Assembly: GCF_022458985.1 (NCBI RefSeq)
Contig: NC_061787.1
Coordinates: 2,574,001-2,638,000, forward strand
Direction of reading: 5' to 3'
Length of the DNA stretch: 64,000 nucleotides
Origin: Mugil cephalus
Taxonomy: Eukaryota; Chordata; Actinopteri; Mugiliformes; Mugilidae
Shown here one piece after another: positions 22,301 through 34,959 of this stretch. The position numbers were made by a program, and so were the translations under genes. How positions within the stretch are numbered: the first letter of the stretch is position 1; every line of letters begins with the position of its first letter. The notes below the pieces were generated by a model that was not told the DNA's origin, did no database searches, and saw nothing but the letters and a program-made list of their open reading frames with translations.

Positions 22301-23657
22301 TCTTCTTCTTTGCTTACTCTTTTGTCCGGGACATAATCCACCCGTATGTGAAGTATAAGCAGAGTGACTTCTACAAGATCCCTGTAGAGATCGTCAATCG
22401 GACGCTGCCTACTGTGTCCATCTCCCTCCTGGCCCTGGTGTACCTGGCGGGACAGCTGGCCGCGGTCCACCAGCTCTACTATGGCACCAAGTACAGGCGC
22501 TTCCCACTCTGGCTGGAGGGCTGGCTCCACAGCCGCAAGCAGCTGGGCCTCCTCAGCCTCTTCCTGGCGGCCGTCCACGCTCTCTACAGCGTCTGTCTGC
22601 CCCTCAGACGCTCCGAGAGGTACCTGCTGCTCAACAGCGCCTACCAGCAGGTATGTAGCTCCAATACCTCCACTCCCCACGGCCCTCACGCTTTGATCAC
22701 ACTACAGTGTTAGAGGATACATGGATATTTAAACACATACACAAACTGATAAACTTGATTGAATCAAATATTCCCTCAATCTGAATGTGGTGCCTGCAAC
22801 ACGTCGTGTTGGGACTGGGGAACCTGGAGGAATGCTTGATGTTGATCAAGTTCAGAACATACATATGTATATATATAGGTATATAATCCTATATATGGTG
22901 GTATATGATCCTATATGATGGAGTGTGGCTCACCTTGTGTCGGCAGGTCCACGCTAACGTGGAGAGTGGCTGGAATGAGGAGGAGGTCTGGAGGGGGGAG
23001 ATGTACATTTCCTTTGGGATCATGAGCTTCGGCCTCATGTCCCTCCTCGGAATCACCTCCATCCCCTCGGTCCACAGCGCCCTCAACTGGAGGGAGTTCA
23101 GCTTCATACAGGTAACGCCTCCCTCAACACAAGGAGAAAAAGTTATTTACAACAATTAAAATAAAATTGTTTGTTGTTTCTGGTTTTAGAGAAAAAAAAC
23201 TTTAGAAAACATTTCTTAGATTTTAAAATCCAAAAACAAAAAATTTAAAACTAGAAATCCTCCTTTAGCAGACGAGTTCCTAATGCCTGAGACGGTGTCT
23301 GAAGTGTCTCAGGGTTCTGGTCTCTGCGTCTTCTCTCTGTCTCCTCTGTGTCTCCAGTCCACTCTGGGCTACATCGCTCTCCTCATAGCTACCGTCCACG
23401 TCCTGCTGTTTGGCTGGAGACGAGCCTTTGAGGGGGCGTCCTACCGTTTCTACCTGCCCCCCAGCTTCGTGGTGGCCCTGGCCCTGCCTGTGTGCGTCCT
23501 CCTGGGGAAGGCACTGATGCTCCTCCCCTGCGTGTCCTCCAGGCTCCACCGGATCCGGAGGGGCCTGGACAGCGGCCGGGACCAGAACCAGAGGCAGCGT
23601 CTGGAGCCGGTGGGCTCGGCTGCCCACGTCTCCCCCGAGAGAGTCACCATCATGTGA
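19305..23657 (+). CDS. steap2: STEAP2 metalloreductase, five coding exons
   Basis: Membrane NADPH-dependent ferric/cupric reductase of endosomes and plasma membrane. Exons 19305-19701, 20610-20776, 22123-22650, 22947-23111, 23358-23657; all GT/AG and in phase, 518 codons. The cytosolic oxidoreductase domain shows the dinucleotide-binding [17 protein letters not shown] and [20 protein letters not shown]. The membrane part starts near the [12 protein letters not shown] stretch; heme-ligand histidines are expected in [10 protein letters not shown] and [12 protein letters not shown]. The protein ends [10 protein letters not shown], matching STEAP2 (STEAP3 ends differently), and VDVTHHEDA is also STEAP2-like. 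The family is usually about 490 residues; the excess is an extended N-terminus before GSGDFS. A second in-frame Met (MKKNRAA, at 19413) could be the true start. AATAAA follows at about 23910. Confidence 0.92.
19862..20545. repeat. Interspersed repeats in steap2 intron 1
   Basis: Bases 19862-20045 match, inverted, part of 47890-48070 (the AACATTAAAACCATCTTGTG end and the CAGCTGG / CCAAAAGTTT landmarks). About 20510-20545 carries the CATAATGTTTTGGCTGATCA end seen at 48095-48120. Between them, about 20090-20200, is another repeat related to the one in the NLR 784-bp units. The first element appears interrupted by the second. Confidence 0.65.
20945..22100. other. steap2 intron 2, with dispersed repeat at 21040-21290
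   Basis: The 21040-21290 part is closely similar and same-oriented to 60940-61160 (shared TTAGAAGTTCCCCTGGGTTC-type and GGTGGACCACTCCTGTGG stretches). The rest has no recognisable feature. Confidence 0.65.
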
Positions 23658-23909
23658 GGACGGGAGGCTGTTCCCACGGAAACGGACAAGGCTGTAGTAG
23701 CTTCTCCTCCTTCCAGTGACCTCCGACCCTGTGTGTCCCGCTCATAAATTAATGTTTCAGCAGGACGTCGTGTTTCCATCTTCCTTCTTATTTCTGCTGG
23801 TCAGGGTTCAGATGACTCCGGCTGTAGGAGCCGTCAATGTAAGTCTTGAATGTCTGTCTTGTATGTTTGTACATGCAAGGAATTTTACTTGGTGTTTGTT
23901 GCATAAAAA

Positions 23910-23915
23910 AATAAA
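23910..23915 (+). terminator. Candidate poly(A) signal of steap2
   Basis: AATAAA in an A-rich stretch about 250 bases after the stop; a second copy overlaps a few bases on. Assignment by position. Confidence 0.55.
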
Positions 23916-23989
23916 CAAAATAAAATAACATCCTAAACATATACACGCAAAATATATACACTATATAGAGTCTGGAGACGATCACCTCC

Positions 23990-24385
23990 ACTGCAGAGAG
24001 AATGATGCCTTACAGTCTGGACCTGGACCTCAGCGGAGGCTGCAGCACCAGGTGGTGATGGAGTTGGTGAGGATGGACTCAATGATGGAGGTGTATCAGT
24101 GTTGGCAGTTTGAATTTCTCCAGCTGCTGCAGGAAGTTCATCCTCTGCTGTACTTTCTTGATGAGGGCTCTGATGTTCAGCTCCATCTGAGGTCCTGGGA
24201 GATGATGGAGACCAGGTACCAGAAGGACTCCACGGTGTTGACTGTAGGCTCACACAGGGTGATGGGGAGGAGTGGGGCTGTGTTCTTCCTGTAGTCCACT
24301 ATCATCTCCAGGTTGTTACGGCTGCACCAAGTCACCAGGTGGTCTCTCTCCATCAGAGATGAACCAGATGTCATCAGCAAACTTC
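23990..24385 (-). mobile_element. LINE reverse-transcriptase 3' remnant
   Basis: Read on the minus strand, 24177-24380 gives WCSRNNLEMIVDYRKNTAP and, after a gap, VNTVESFWYLVSIISQDLRW. This matches the conserved C-terminal RT segment of CR1/L2/Rex-type LINEs (a WCxxNNL..IVDFRK..VERVxxFxFLGVxIxxDLxW pattern, from memory). Upstream and downstream parts are broken by stops. It is a dead fragment just downstream of steap2. Confidence 0.75.
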
Positions 24386-24399
24386 AGGACCTGCACAGA

Positions 24400-25640
24400 C
24401 TTTGTGACTGGAGGTGCAGCTGCTTGTGTGCGTGTGCACATCGTAGTGGTACTTGCGTGGAGGGGTGTCACTGTGGTTGTATACTCAGAAGCTAACAAGC
24501 ACCCACCTGTTCACCTGGGCTCGATTTTAATCGTGGGGTATTGAGCGTCAGTAATTCTGTTGACTGTGTTAATGTGTTTTTTTTTTTTGTTTTTCTGAGT
24601 TTTTCTTTCTTTGCTCTGACACATGAAAACAACTGGAACCAAAGTGGTTTGTTCAGTGTTGTAATAGAGAATAAAAAGAGTTAAACAGAGCCTCGAAAGT
24701 GGAGTTTTTAGTATTTTCTCCTGTGTTTATCTTCCTGCTGCTTATTGCTTTTTGTGGTTCCCAGCCGGCTGCATCACCGGATAATGATCATTAATGAGTC
24801 GACCTTAATGAGTCTTTATTTATGGGGCTGTAGCTGCAGGGACCATCACGTCCTCAGCACTAGAACTCCTCCTCGGTGTCTCAGTCCTTCCATGTGGTGG
24901 TTAAAACGTTCTGCTGCAGATATTCACTCACTCAAAGAGTGAACGTGTCCATCAGCGTCATCTGGGTTCAGTGTGATGGGCTGGACCGTGTCCACACAAG
25001 AGACATTTATGTTATGGACATTTTAGTGTTTTAAGATTGGGTTGAGACTCTAAATTTAAAAATACATTAATTAATGGTCATTAATTAATCATTCCAGCTC
25101 TTCACATGTGAGCTCAGTTTGTCTGGATGTAAAGTATTAGGTGGTCTTTAATGTGACCGCCTCCTCCTGTAGACTGAGACCAGATCAGTGTGAATGATCT
25201 TTTTAAATAACCATGTTAACAGTCTAAAGGTGGCCTTGATTAGTTTTTATGTGGTCGTGGTGAGCAGAGCAGAGAGGCCAAGAGAAATAATATAAAAATA
25301 ATTTTAATGAAAACCTGTCACCTTTAAATAACACTTCACAGTCTCATTGAAGGAACAAAACTAAATTCACAACAGTTTAAAGAGGTTCACGGACAGACAA
25401 CAGAACAATTAAATGAAACAGAGCAGCAGCATAAAATTAACTTTAACTGGAACCTGAAGAAAAAACTGAAATAAAACAAAAGGTTGGGGGGGAAAAAAAA
25501 CTTTAAAAGTGCTCCAGAGATAATCAGGTTTGACTCCACCTAGCTTTGCTACATCAGTCCAGGTGGAATCAGCAGATGAGCCGTTTGTTGTACTAAAATG
25601 TCTCTAAAACTGTTGCTCTGCATCTTCTGGAACCTTTAAA
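24400..25640. other. Intergenic and mos 3' flank, nothing recognised
   Basis: Includes a T-run near 24578 and A-rich sequence. Part of it must be the mos 3' untranslated region, but no decisive poly(A) site was chosen. No ORF with recognisable features. Confidence 0.5.
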
Positions 25641-25644
25641 TCCA

Positions 25645-26679
25645 TCAAGTAAAAGCCGTGGGTGTAGCTTTACTCTTGAGCTGCTCCAGCTGAGGCAGCA
25701 GCTCCTCGGCGCTGGGTCTGATCCGAGCGTCTCCGCTCCAACACCGGCTCAACAGAGTCCTGCACAGCCGGCCCAGATCCGACTGGAAGACCGGCTGGTC
25801 CTGGACGGGGGGCCGCAGACTGTGCGCTACCACCGCGTAGAGGACGTGCTGCCTGTCCCCGGTGTAGGGCAGCTCTCTGGTAATGAGCTGCCACAGGGTG
25901 ATCCCGAAGGAGAAGATGTCCGCTTTAGGTGACACGCTCTCGCCTTTGAGCAGCTCGGGGGGCCTGTGCGTGTACGTGCCGCATACGTGGCTCAGATGTG
26001 GGCTAATGACACTCAGCTCACAGCCGTGGTCCAGCTTCAGAGAGCAGCCGAAGTCCGCTATTTTACACACGTCCTCCCCGGAGACCAACACGTTGGCTGG
26101 TTTGATGTCCAGATGCACGATGCTGTGGGAGTGGAGGAACCTGAGGCCGTTCACGATGTCTGTGGAGTACCGGAGCCACCTCTCCGCCCCCAGCGCCTCT
26201 GCGCCCCCGTAGATGACCTGCTGGAGGTTTTGATTTCCAACGAACTCCATCAGGATCGTCCCGATGCTGCTCTCGTCGCCCACGTCGGCCGGGACGCAGG
26301 TGGTGGCCGCGATAACGCGCACGATGTTCCGGTGGCGCAGCTGTGCCGCGTTAAGCTCGGCCCAGAAGCTCTGCCGGGAAGCCAGGCGGTTCTTGGTGCA
26401 CTTCTTCACTACTTTCAGGGCTACGGTCTCTCCGAAGTACTCCACCCGGTAGACGGAGCCGAAGCCCCCGGAGCCCACGGGCTGCACGGAGCGCAGCTGC
26501 TTCCAGTGGATCACGGAGGACACCCGGCGGCTGGCTATGGAGTCGGGGAGCCGCTGGACGGGGACCTGGAGGCTGGGGCCGTGGGAGTGTTTGCTCAGAG
26601 GGCTGCTGAACGTCCCAATGTCCAGAGAGGGGTAGAAGTCTCTGGGCAATAGTCGGGTGACCGGGATCGGCGAAGGCAT
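25645..26679 (-). CDS. mos: Mos serine/threonine kinase (oocyte MAPKKK)
   Basis: Single-exon kinase that activates MEK/MAPK and drives oocyte meiotic maturation and metaphase II arrest. Translation from the Met at 26679 starts MPSPIPVTRLLPRDFYPSLD, matching the conserved MPSP start of vertebrate Mos; 344 residues, the usual length. Visible motifs: glycine loop GSGGFGSVY, VALKVV lysine, CTKNRLASRQSFWAELNAA (highly characteristic), HLDIKPANV catalytic loop, DFGC, GTYTHRPPELLKGE, and PKADIFSFGITLWQ. The frame stays open upstream to an ATG at 26781, adding 34 residues of poly-Arg and poly-Ser; I take this as 5' untranslated. Intronless structure matches vertebrate MOS. plag1 lies upstream on the same strand. 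Confidence 0.97.
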   Translation of the reverse strand: MPSPIPVTRLLPRDFYPSLDIGTFSSPLSKHSHGPSLQVPVQRLPDSIASRRVSSVIHWKQLRSVQPVGSGGFGSVYRVEYFGETVALKVVKKCTKNRLASRQSFWAELNAAQLRHRNIVRVIAATTCVPADVGDESSIGTILMEFVGNQNLQQVIYGGAEALGAERWLRYSTDIVNGLRFLHSHSIVHLDIKPANVLVSGEDVCKIADFGCSLKLDHGCELSVISPHLSHVCGTYTHRPPELLKGESVSPKADIFSFGITLWQLITRELPYTGDRQHVLYAVVAHSLRPPVQDQPVFQSDLGRLCRTLLSRCWSGDARIRPSAEELLPQLEQLKSKATPTAFT

Positions 26680-28700
26680 GTTTGTGCTGGAGCTGGAGCT
26701 GGAACAGCTGCAGCTTCTTCTTCTCCTCCGCCTTCTTCTTCTGGGGTGTTTATATCTATACTGCCACCTACTGAGGGCCACCGCGTCCTCTCAGCTGGTA
26801 AGTGAACATGTTCCTCCAGGACTTTCTCTTCTTAGAAACAATTCTTACCTCACATCCTTCAGAGACAACTTTCATTTCACATTTATATTGCGTTTTTCCA
26901 GCCTCTGGATATTAGAGTAGCAGATGCTCTTCTACTAATTATTTTACTGAGTGAAATTCCTCTTCTGATTCCTCCACTCAGTCAGTTGTAATTATTCATA
27001 TTTACATGTCTCTAGGACTCTGGAGTCCTGCTAAAAATAGAAGTGAGAGTCTTGAAGTAAAATGTGGAAAAAAAAATGAAAGAATGTCAGATAAATACAT
27101 ATGCACCGAAACCAAAGAGTCACATTTTAAAGAAAACCAGATCAAAATTAAATTAAACACATAATAAAATTAATAAATAATCATTTGGTTCTTAGTCTGA
27201 GGATGAAAGATTAACTAACTAGTTCCCTCCTTCCTTTCCTGTGGGTCTGTCATGGTTTTAACTTTAGAATCATTTTCTGTTCTTTGAATTTTGCATATTT
27301 TCTTTGGTTTTTCTTCTGCTTCCTGTTTTTATTTTCAAAGTTTGATGGTGTTTCTGTTTCCTGTGTTACTTCCTGTCTGAGTTTCCCTCCTCTGATTATC
27401 TGATTGGTTTCTCCTTGTGGCTCTACCCTCATTAGTCTCAGTCTATATATAGTCCTGTCTTTCTCTTCAGCTCCTCTTGTGTCTTAATCACTCTGCACTT
27501 CATTTTGTTTCCTCGATCTTTAGTCCTCATTCAGCTGAAAGTTATTTCATCCCGTCCTTGGTTTCTTGTGTGCACTTCTATTTTTTCTCTCTTTAATATT
27601 CAGTCTGCATCAGTGACCAGGAGCTGCAGAGCTTCACATTTAAACCTGTTTCTCCTCCACTGCCTTCAGACGTCAGATCCTCCTCTGTCCTTTAAACTGG
27701 TCTCAGAGCTCCAGCTTCATCCTCTCATGACCGACCACCGCCTCTTTTTAAAGCTCACAGAGCAGAGTCTGAGTTTGAGCCAATCAGCTTCTGGTCTGGT
27801 CCAGACTTCTTGAACTGTGCAGTCACATAAACACTAAAATATACTAGTTCAAACGGACCTGAGCTCAGCGTGTTGCATTCATTTATAAAGAAAGACATGC
27901 ATGGAACAACCTCTAGAACTCGGCTCCTTCTGGTCAGCTGAGCTCCTCCTCCCTCTCTCTCTCTCTCTCTGGTCTCTGCTTCCAGTCCACAGAGAACCCT
28001 CCAATCAGCTCCAACCACAGCTCTCTGTCTCCCTGTCTCTGTCTGTCAGCCCACTGCTGCCCCTCAGTGTTGTGGAGGACGTAGTGCTCTCTGTTTGGGT
28101 TCACTGGGTTCATGCAGGATGATTCCATTCAGTTTACTCTATGTACAGTAGGGGTGGTCGGGCTAAAACAAGACATTGTTCACATTCTTTGGACGTAGCT
28201 CCTCTATATGCATGTCAGGCTACTTAGCAGAAATACGGACAGTGAACAGTGACCTGGAGTTAGAGGAGAGCAGGTTTATTCACAGCTAATCATCACCTTC
28301 TAACAGCTTCTTTTTAAAAAATAAAAGTCCTTTATTGAACTCGGTCTCTGTATTTAACCCCTCCATCTATTCTTAAGGTCTGTGGTCATAATAATCTGAT
28401 CTGTTCCTGGTCACATCGACCTCTACAGATAATCCCTCATGGAGATAGTTTGGATGAAACTACGACAGCTCGTACACATTATCTAGAAGCCCAGACTGGG
28501 AAATGATTTATTTTATTAAATGGTAGCAGGATGATAAGTGGCACTAATGATGACATGAGACTATCCTCTCTGCATGCACCCGTCTTATCTCTACTAGGTG
28601 GACAGAATAAATGTGTTGTACTGAATGTCTCTGGTAGCGTAGAGTGCTAACAGTGAGAGGAGGAATGGTGCGTCAGTAGGAAGGACTGGACCTGGACAGA
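26680..28700. other. Spacer between mos and the plag1 3' region
   Basis: Contains a CT-rich run near 27952-27971 and otherwise only short ORFs. No gene recognised. Any mos promoter would lie on the minus strand just right of 26680. Confidence 0.5.
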
Positions 28701-28718
28701 CTCTGGATCCTTCTTATG

Positions 28719-31700
28719 TTTATTGAACTTTCATTACATTGAGTAAAAACAATGGAGTTGTTGACTGCAGCTCTTCTCTCTCATAGCAGCAAGGTATGTG
28801 AATCAAATCAGGTTATTCTGGCAGGAAATAAATAATCTGCTTCTTTGGGTGATGTTGATGTTAAAAAAAAAAAACGAAAAGCTGCAGCATTAATATTCAT
28901 TTTACACAACCTATAAACATATACATATATAATATGTTCATTTATATATATGTTTATGTGTTTTTACTAGAATTATAAAAATAGAACAGTAGTTTGTAAA
29001 ATAGATTTGAAGTAAAACTTTGAGAGTTTGCAACGAGTCCATCATTGTCACAGGATATCAAACACGTCTGGAATGGAGTCTGTCTGGGACCATGGCGTCG
29101 CACGAGTCGTGTTTCTCAGCTTCAGCACCGACGTCTTCATCAGAGCAACATCCCAACACGACTCCGGGCGCCACTAGCTAACACACAACACAACTCTGTG
29201 TGTTTAGGGGCAGGGCGGGGGTGGAGGATGGGGAAGGGTGGGGGTGGATGGGGGAGTTGTGGGGATGGGGGGTGGGGGCATGTGATTGCAGGCAGGTCTG
29301 CAAAAAGACTACAAAAGTCACAGTACAATAAAAAACAAATATATGTAGCTATATAGTTCTACCAGGCACACACACATGCCAACTGTTCAACTTAAATGGA
29401 TATAAATGATACATTAAGAACTAGAAAAGAGGTCTGTAGCACCTTAAGGAGCTTTAGAAGTATGTTAGCAGCTTGATCCAATACCAAAATATATCGCAGT
29501 ATTGCAGTGTTTCTTACATACACATTCATTAAAGTTCACTGGTACCACTGGAGCTCACACTGAAGCTGCTGAACATCGGAGCCTCTGGCTGCTCATCTGT
29601 CTCCTGGTCACCACGGTGACTCCAGGCTTTTCCTGTTTTCTGTTTCTAAGAATTACCTACCTAAAACCGCTCTCAACAGCCTGGAGCTCCTCTACTCTGT
29701 CCAACGTGTCGAGCTTATTCTCTTTAATATTTATTTTTTTTTTAATCTCCTCCCTTCAGATTCCGCACGACGTCTGCATCAAGTTCAACCCGCAGCCAGC
29801 TGATACAACTGTGTTCAGGCAACAGACACAAATAAGACATGAAACAACATGACGTGATAATGAGGCGCTGATGGAGGAGGACAGATCAACCCAGGCTGCT
29901 ATGAACATAGATTGTGGTTTTATCCACCGTGTTCTCACATCAGCCAGCAAAGGAACAGTCAGAGACCATGTGAGAGACTGGGCCTACGAAAAGCTGTGTT
30001 CAGAGGTGAGCCCAGAAAAAAACCCTCAATGAAATACACAGAACATTTGTGCAAGTTAAGCAAAAGTTACACTTTGATAAGAAACAACAACACTGTCAAA
30101 ACTGTACCTGTAAAAATAAAACATTTTATATACTGTATTTACAAGTTATTATTCTCTAAAGCACTAATTATATCATCTATATATTTGTAATAAGAGTTTT
30201 AAAAGGTTTTAAACTATGGGTATTGGAAGAAATGAAGGCATCAAAAAGTGCTATGATTGCAAAAAACAAAAAAACACAACTAAAAAAAAAACAACATGGC
30301 GGCTTGCTGACATCTCCCATAAAACCATAAACCTTCACAAGATACAAACATTTTGTAAATGCTTTGACACGTTACACATTCAACTCTACATTTCACACAA
30401 CCCAGAAAAATAAAGGACACTGCTAATGGAGGGTTAGGTCTTGGGGGGGATGGGGGTGGGGTGGGGTATGGTGAGCTCTACTGTCTCCTGAAAGAATATT
30501 TAGGGACAAACGTCCAAAATGAGGTCTGTTTCTGGAATGCTAACAGCTAATATCACCTTTGTCTGGCTGGATGGGAACAGACGGAAGAGAAGTGAGACCC
30601 TGGGAGTATGGGTCACATGGGAAAGTGAGTCGGTTTGAATGTTTGCCCTCAATATCATCCAGTAGTTTTCAGTCAGTTCTCATTTCAATCAGGAATGATT
30701 TGGTCAAAGAATAAAGAACATGACCAGACACAGAGACTGGAGATGCTACGAGACCTGCTTCACTGTGAGAGTCTCCAACACACCGACATGAAGCACCAGC
30801 TTCCATCTACAAACACGTTCTTTTATTCTCATGGATGTTTACAGTCGCCATCTCTCACTAAGGTCTATGAAGATGCCGGAGATGGTTTGGATTGTGATGA
30901 CGCTGGAAGAATGTAGGCATCAGTAGTAACTGTTACTGTCTGATCCATATATATAATATGCAGATATATATAATCTAGAGTAGACACCCTCTTTCTCTGG
31001 GGAACCTGTCCTGTGCCCAGCATAGACAGCAACACTTTAAACCAGCTGCAGCTTTGGTTGCACCAACAATCATTAAAGTCGAGAGGAAGTACAGGTACAA
31101 ATAAATCTGAGCTCCCTCTTTCTGACTACATGTGAAGACCACGGTGTGGTGGCTGAGGCTGGATGAGTCTGGGTCGGAGCAGGACGTCCAGCTGGGACGT
31201 CTGCTTGATGAGGGGACTAAAAATAGATAAATGATGCTTTTCTATGTTAGATTGCGCATTCTGTGTCTGCTAGACGTGGTCTTTTATGAACTGATTTAAT
31301 TTTAGCCCTGCTGATCTTCTGAATGTTTCCTTTTGTTCAGATGGATGCATCTGATCCAATTAAAACCCAAACACTGATCCATTAGCAGTTTACCCATGCA
31401 TGCTAGCTGGAGCTCTAATGTTTGTTTTCTGGTCCCTTTGAGGCGTCTACCACCAAACCAGAACCATCCAGTTAAACGGATTCACTGTTAATTTAATGAT
31501 AAATTTAAGAATTTCAACATTCTTTTTTTTTCAAAGAACATCTCAACTCTTATTTCAGCTTTATCTTGGAGAAGAGGAGCAGACACTTCAACAAAAACTT
31601 AAACTTAAGTTATGTGCTCCACAAGGCGTCGAATAAGGACAACTTTATCTTTTACAAGTCCAGTTGCCCGTATTCAACGCCTTTTGGATTACCATGACCT

Positions 31701-33260
31701 GGATGACTGAGAACCTTCACAAACTTCAGTTATGTGACCTCATCAACATTTCACTAGCCTCCAAAACAGCTGGAACTTTCTCCCAAAGCTTGAAACTGCA
31801 TCTGAATGAATATTCCTTCACAGTTTTAAGAAGGACAGCGACCGATGACCTACATATACCACGCTCTATACTTGCCCTACCTATTATCACCGCAGCATGT
31901 CTAATGTCTAAAACAGGCTAAGGCATCTTTGATGTGAAGATTTAGTAATGCAGTACTGGTTAAATAATGTGTATGAAAGTGACTGGAAAGCATATGTGGA
32001 TGGGCCGCCTTAAATTTTAGATTCCAGCTCAAATACAAATACAATTGGGGTCATATTTGGACACTAACACTTAATTTGTTATCTTATACACAGGGCTTAT
32101 ACTTGAACCTACAACCCTCTGGTTCATGGGCGACCTGCCATTCCATACCCCAGGATGAGTAAACGTTGAGCAACGAATGGACAACTGAAGGTAAAGAAGG
32201 TGTACCTAATGAACTGGCAAAAACAGGGAGGACATTACTGTTGTTTTTAAACGAAGGGGCCAAAATATTCATCAATAAAACTACAGAGGCTCCAGCTGTT
32301 GTTAATATATATTAATATATAAATAGTAAATGAAAAGGTGATAGCTTCAGATGAGCCATCGGTGATTGAAGCGTGTCTCTATGATGACTGACGGCTGGAG
32401 TTCGAGGAGAGTTTGTGGAATCAGGAGTTAAACTAATGCTGAATGTGGAGAGGAGGTGTGGAGGGAGAAGGGAAAGGAAGATATCAGGAGGATGCTCAGA
32501 GCTAGCAGCTGTTTGGGATGGGGGGGGGGGGTACCCAAGACCCTGAAAGACCAGAATCCAGCTGTTATGAAACTGAAAATGCACAGTTGAGATAATTAAG
32601 ATAACACTTGACCAGAATTTCTATCAACTACCAAGACTAAATGTAAAATTATAATACTTTAAACTAACTCGATATAATATGGATTATGTCGAGCAGCTTT
32701 GTTTAAATTTTACATCTTTTAGTCTGTTTACGTCTGATGATTGCCAAGAACATGACAAATAATGACCTTTAGTTGTGTGTGGTTCATTAAATAGATAAAT
32801 CATCCTAAAACTACAAACTGTTCCTTAACTCCGACAAATAAAGAACAGGATGCAACATGAAATACTCTAAGGTTGAGGTCTGAGTCGATTATTGTTGGGT
32901 TAACTAAAGAGAAAGTCACTTTTCATCAGACTGAAGACATGTTTAAACTCTGGCTCTGGTGAGGAGCGTCCACATTAATCATTCATTCTGACTCTAGAGT
33001 GAAACATTCAACTGGACTCAAAGCTGGAAACTAGAGGAACATTTTCCTGCTGCCACATGAACATGATATTAGAAAATAATGCTGGTGAATATTTACCGCT
33101 TTCTAACTTTGTAGTAGTCTCTGGTGGGGCTGGGCCGTGCACGGAGGAGGGTATGTGATTTCATTTCTCTAAACATCTTGGATGTAAACAGCCGGCGGGA
33201 CGTCCTAGCTCAACATGAGTGTCAGTGTGTGCAGGGGTGCCAGGCCCAGGACGTACTGGG
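28719..33260 (-). other. Probable long plag1 3' untranslated region and flank
   Basis: Minus-strand sequence downstream of the plag1 stop has no further exon. AATAAA on the minus strand occurs at 28719-28724 (TTTATT on the plus strand). Vertebrate PLAG1 mRNAs are known for a 3' region of several kilobases, so a long 3' UTR is likely, but its end is not determined. The stretch includes a repeat at about 31655-31690 and a G-run at 32520-32531. Confidence 0.4.
31600..31700. repeat. Fragment of a dispersed teleost repeat
   Basis: ACAAGTCCAGTTGCCCGTAT and CGCCTTTTGGATTACC are variants of stretches in the NLR 784-bp units (ACAAGTCCAGCTGACC, CGCTTTTTGGATTCC). Only the end fragment is present. Confidence 0.6.
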
Positions 33261-34846
33261 TCACTGGAAAGCTTGGTGGAAGCGGGGCAGCGTGGTGGGT
33301 GTGCTCAGGCTGGATATGAAGGAGGGGTGCAGCCCTTGAAGTGGACTCTCTGACGCTTCCGAGCCTGCGTGGGCCTGTGAGGACGGCTGGACGAGAGGTG
33401 CAGGATCTTCGTTGGGTGGAAAGGTGACACCTTGCCCCCCGCCGCCCCCTACCTGGTTGTACAGAGGCCCGTTCAGTGGCAGAAAGTTGAACAGCTGTGA
33501 AAAGTCCATTAGAGAGGAAGATGAGGCCAGAGAGTCACCTGATGTGGGCATTTTGGACAGGGACACCTCCTCAATCACTTCCTCCAGGGCACCCCCTTGA
33601 GGCACCAGCTCAAGTTTGGAGGAGGAGAGCTGGGCGTCCTGGGCTGCAGAGAATGAGGAGGGCATGCTGCTCTGAAGCTCCATCAAGTAGGTCTCCAGTT
33701 CTCCCTTTAGGTTCTGCTCCCGCTCTTGAGAGGAGACGGCATATGAGGTAAAGTTGGAGCCCAGTGGGTACTTTAACGAGAGGGGATGTGTAGCGGTGGG
33801 GAAGGGCTCTGTGTCGAGGACGAGGCCTGTAGTCGTGTTGAGCTGGTGGGGCCGTGGCGTCACCATTCCCGGGAGCTCGTCCTTGATGCTCCCAGACGCC
33901 AGGTCACAGACGGCGGGCTCCAGCAGATCAGCCGGCTCAGTTTTTACCCTTAGCAGCTCCCGCGCGTGGCTCTTCTTCATGTGACGCGTCAGGTGGTCCT
34001 TCCTCCCAAAGCGCTGGGCACAGTACTGACAAAGGAAGTCCTTGCGTCCGGTGTGCACCACCATGTGGCGCCGCACATCTTTGCGGGTGTAAAAGCGGCG
34101 CTCGCAGTGCTCGCAGCGATGCTTCTTCTCTTTGGTCCCGCCGGAGGACTTGCCAGCGTGCGTCTTGAGGTGTTCCAGGAGAACTCCAGTGCTGGGGAAC
34201 GGCTGCAGGCACACTTGGCAGGTGAGGTCTCCACTGTTGGCGGCGTGGAGGGCGAGGTGGCGTTTGAAGCCCAGCTTGGTGTTGTAGCTCTTGCCACACT
34301 CCTGACAGGTGAAGGCCTCCTTGTGTGGGTCGTGAGTGTGTAGGTGATTCTTTAAGTGATCCTTGCGGTGGAACATTTTCTCACAGTATGAACACTTGTG
34401 GTTTTTTTCTGGCGAGTGAGTTGCCATATGCCTTAGAACACAGACACATTCTATGAACACTCAGAATTGTTGCAATCATATTGAAAGTAGCATGCGTTAT
34501 ACATAAACACAATATACATCAAGACATCATTCTGACTACTACACAGCACTACACTAAAGTGTAAAGAGAAAATGCTATGCACTGCTGCTTGTCTGTACCG
34601 TAGCAGCTTGTATTTGGAGACAAAAGCCTTGGTGCAGTCAGGGTGGGAGCAGCGGTACGGTCTTTCTCCTGTGTGAGAGTACGAGTGCACCTTCAACTTC
34701 TCCAGACTGTTGAAGGCTTTCTGACACTCCTGGCAAGAGAAATTCTTCTTCGGCTTCCCTTCTGTTTTCCTGCGCCTCCCTGTGGGTGGTGCAAGTTTAG
34801 CTTTGTCCAGGACGTGGTCACGGTGGCCCTGAGTTCCCGTGGCCAT
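33261..34846 (-). CDS. plag1: PLAG1 seven-zinc-finger transcription factor, two coding exons
   Basis: Nuclear C2H2 factor controlling growth genes such as IGF2. Coding exons on the minus strand are 34846-34599 and 34431-33261 (stop at 33263-33261), joined CG|G to read [10 protein letters not shown]; 472 residues against 500 in human. Seven zinc fingers are visible in order: [72 protein letters not shown], each with paired histidines. A basic [11 protein letters not shown] stretch before finger 1 can serve as NLS. The C-terminal half is acidic, Ser/Pro-rich and fits the activation domain ([11 protein letters not shown]). The start MATGTQGH.. is consistent with the family. Intron 34598-34432 separates the halves of finger 2. 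5' non-coding exons probably lie toward 38 kb. Confidence 0.97.
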
Positions 34847-34959
34847 GGCTCCCTAGGGCAGGCCAGCTACATTGACAGAGGCACTGTGCCCGACAAGTAC
34901 TGATGCAATTATTCTATCCAGTTTTATGTGCTCAAGACCGGCCGGACACAGAGGCCTGA

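Noticed and set aside
22171-22689. 172-codon minus-strand ORF opposite the steap2 membrane exon
   Set aside because: Antisense shadow of a GC-rich coding exon; no start context or splice partners.
25966-26652. 228-codon plus-strand ORF opposite mos
   Set aside because: It is the antisense shadow of the GC-rich mos kinase frame; composition and codon pattern follow mos, and it has no recognisable domain.
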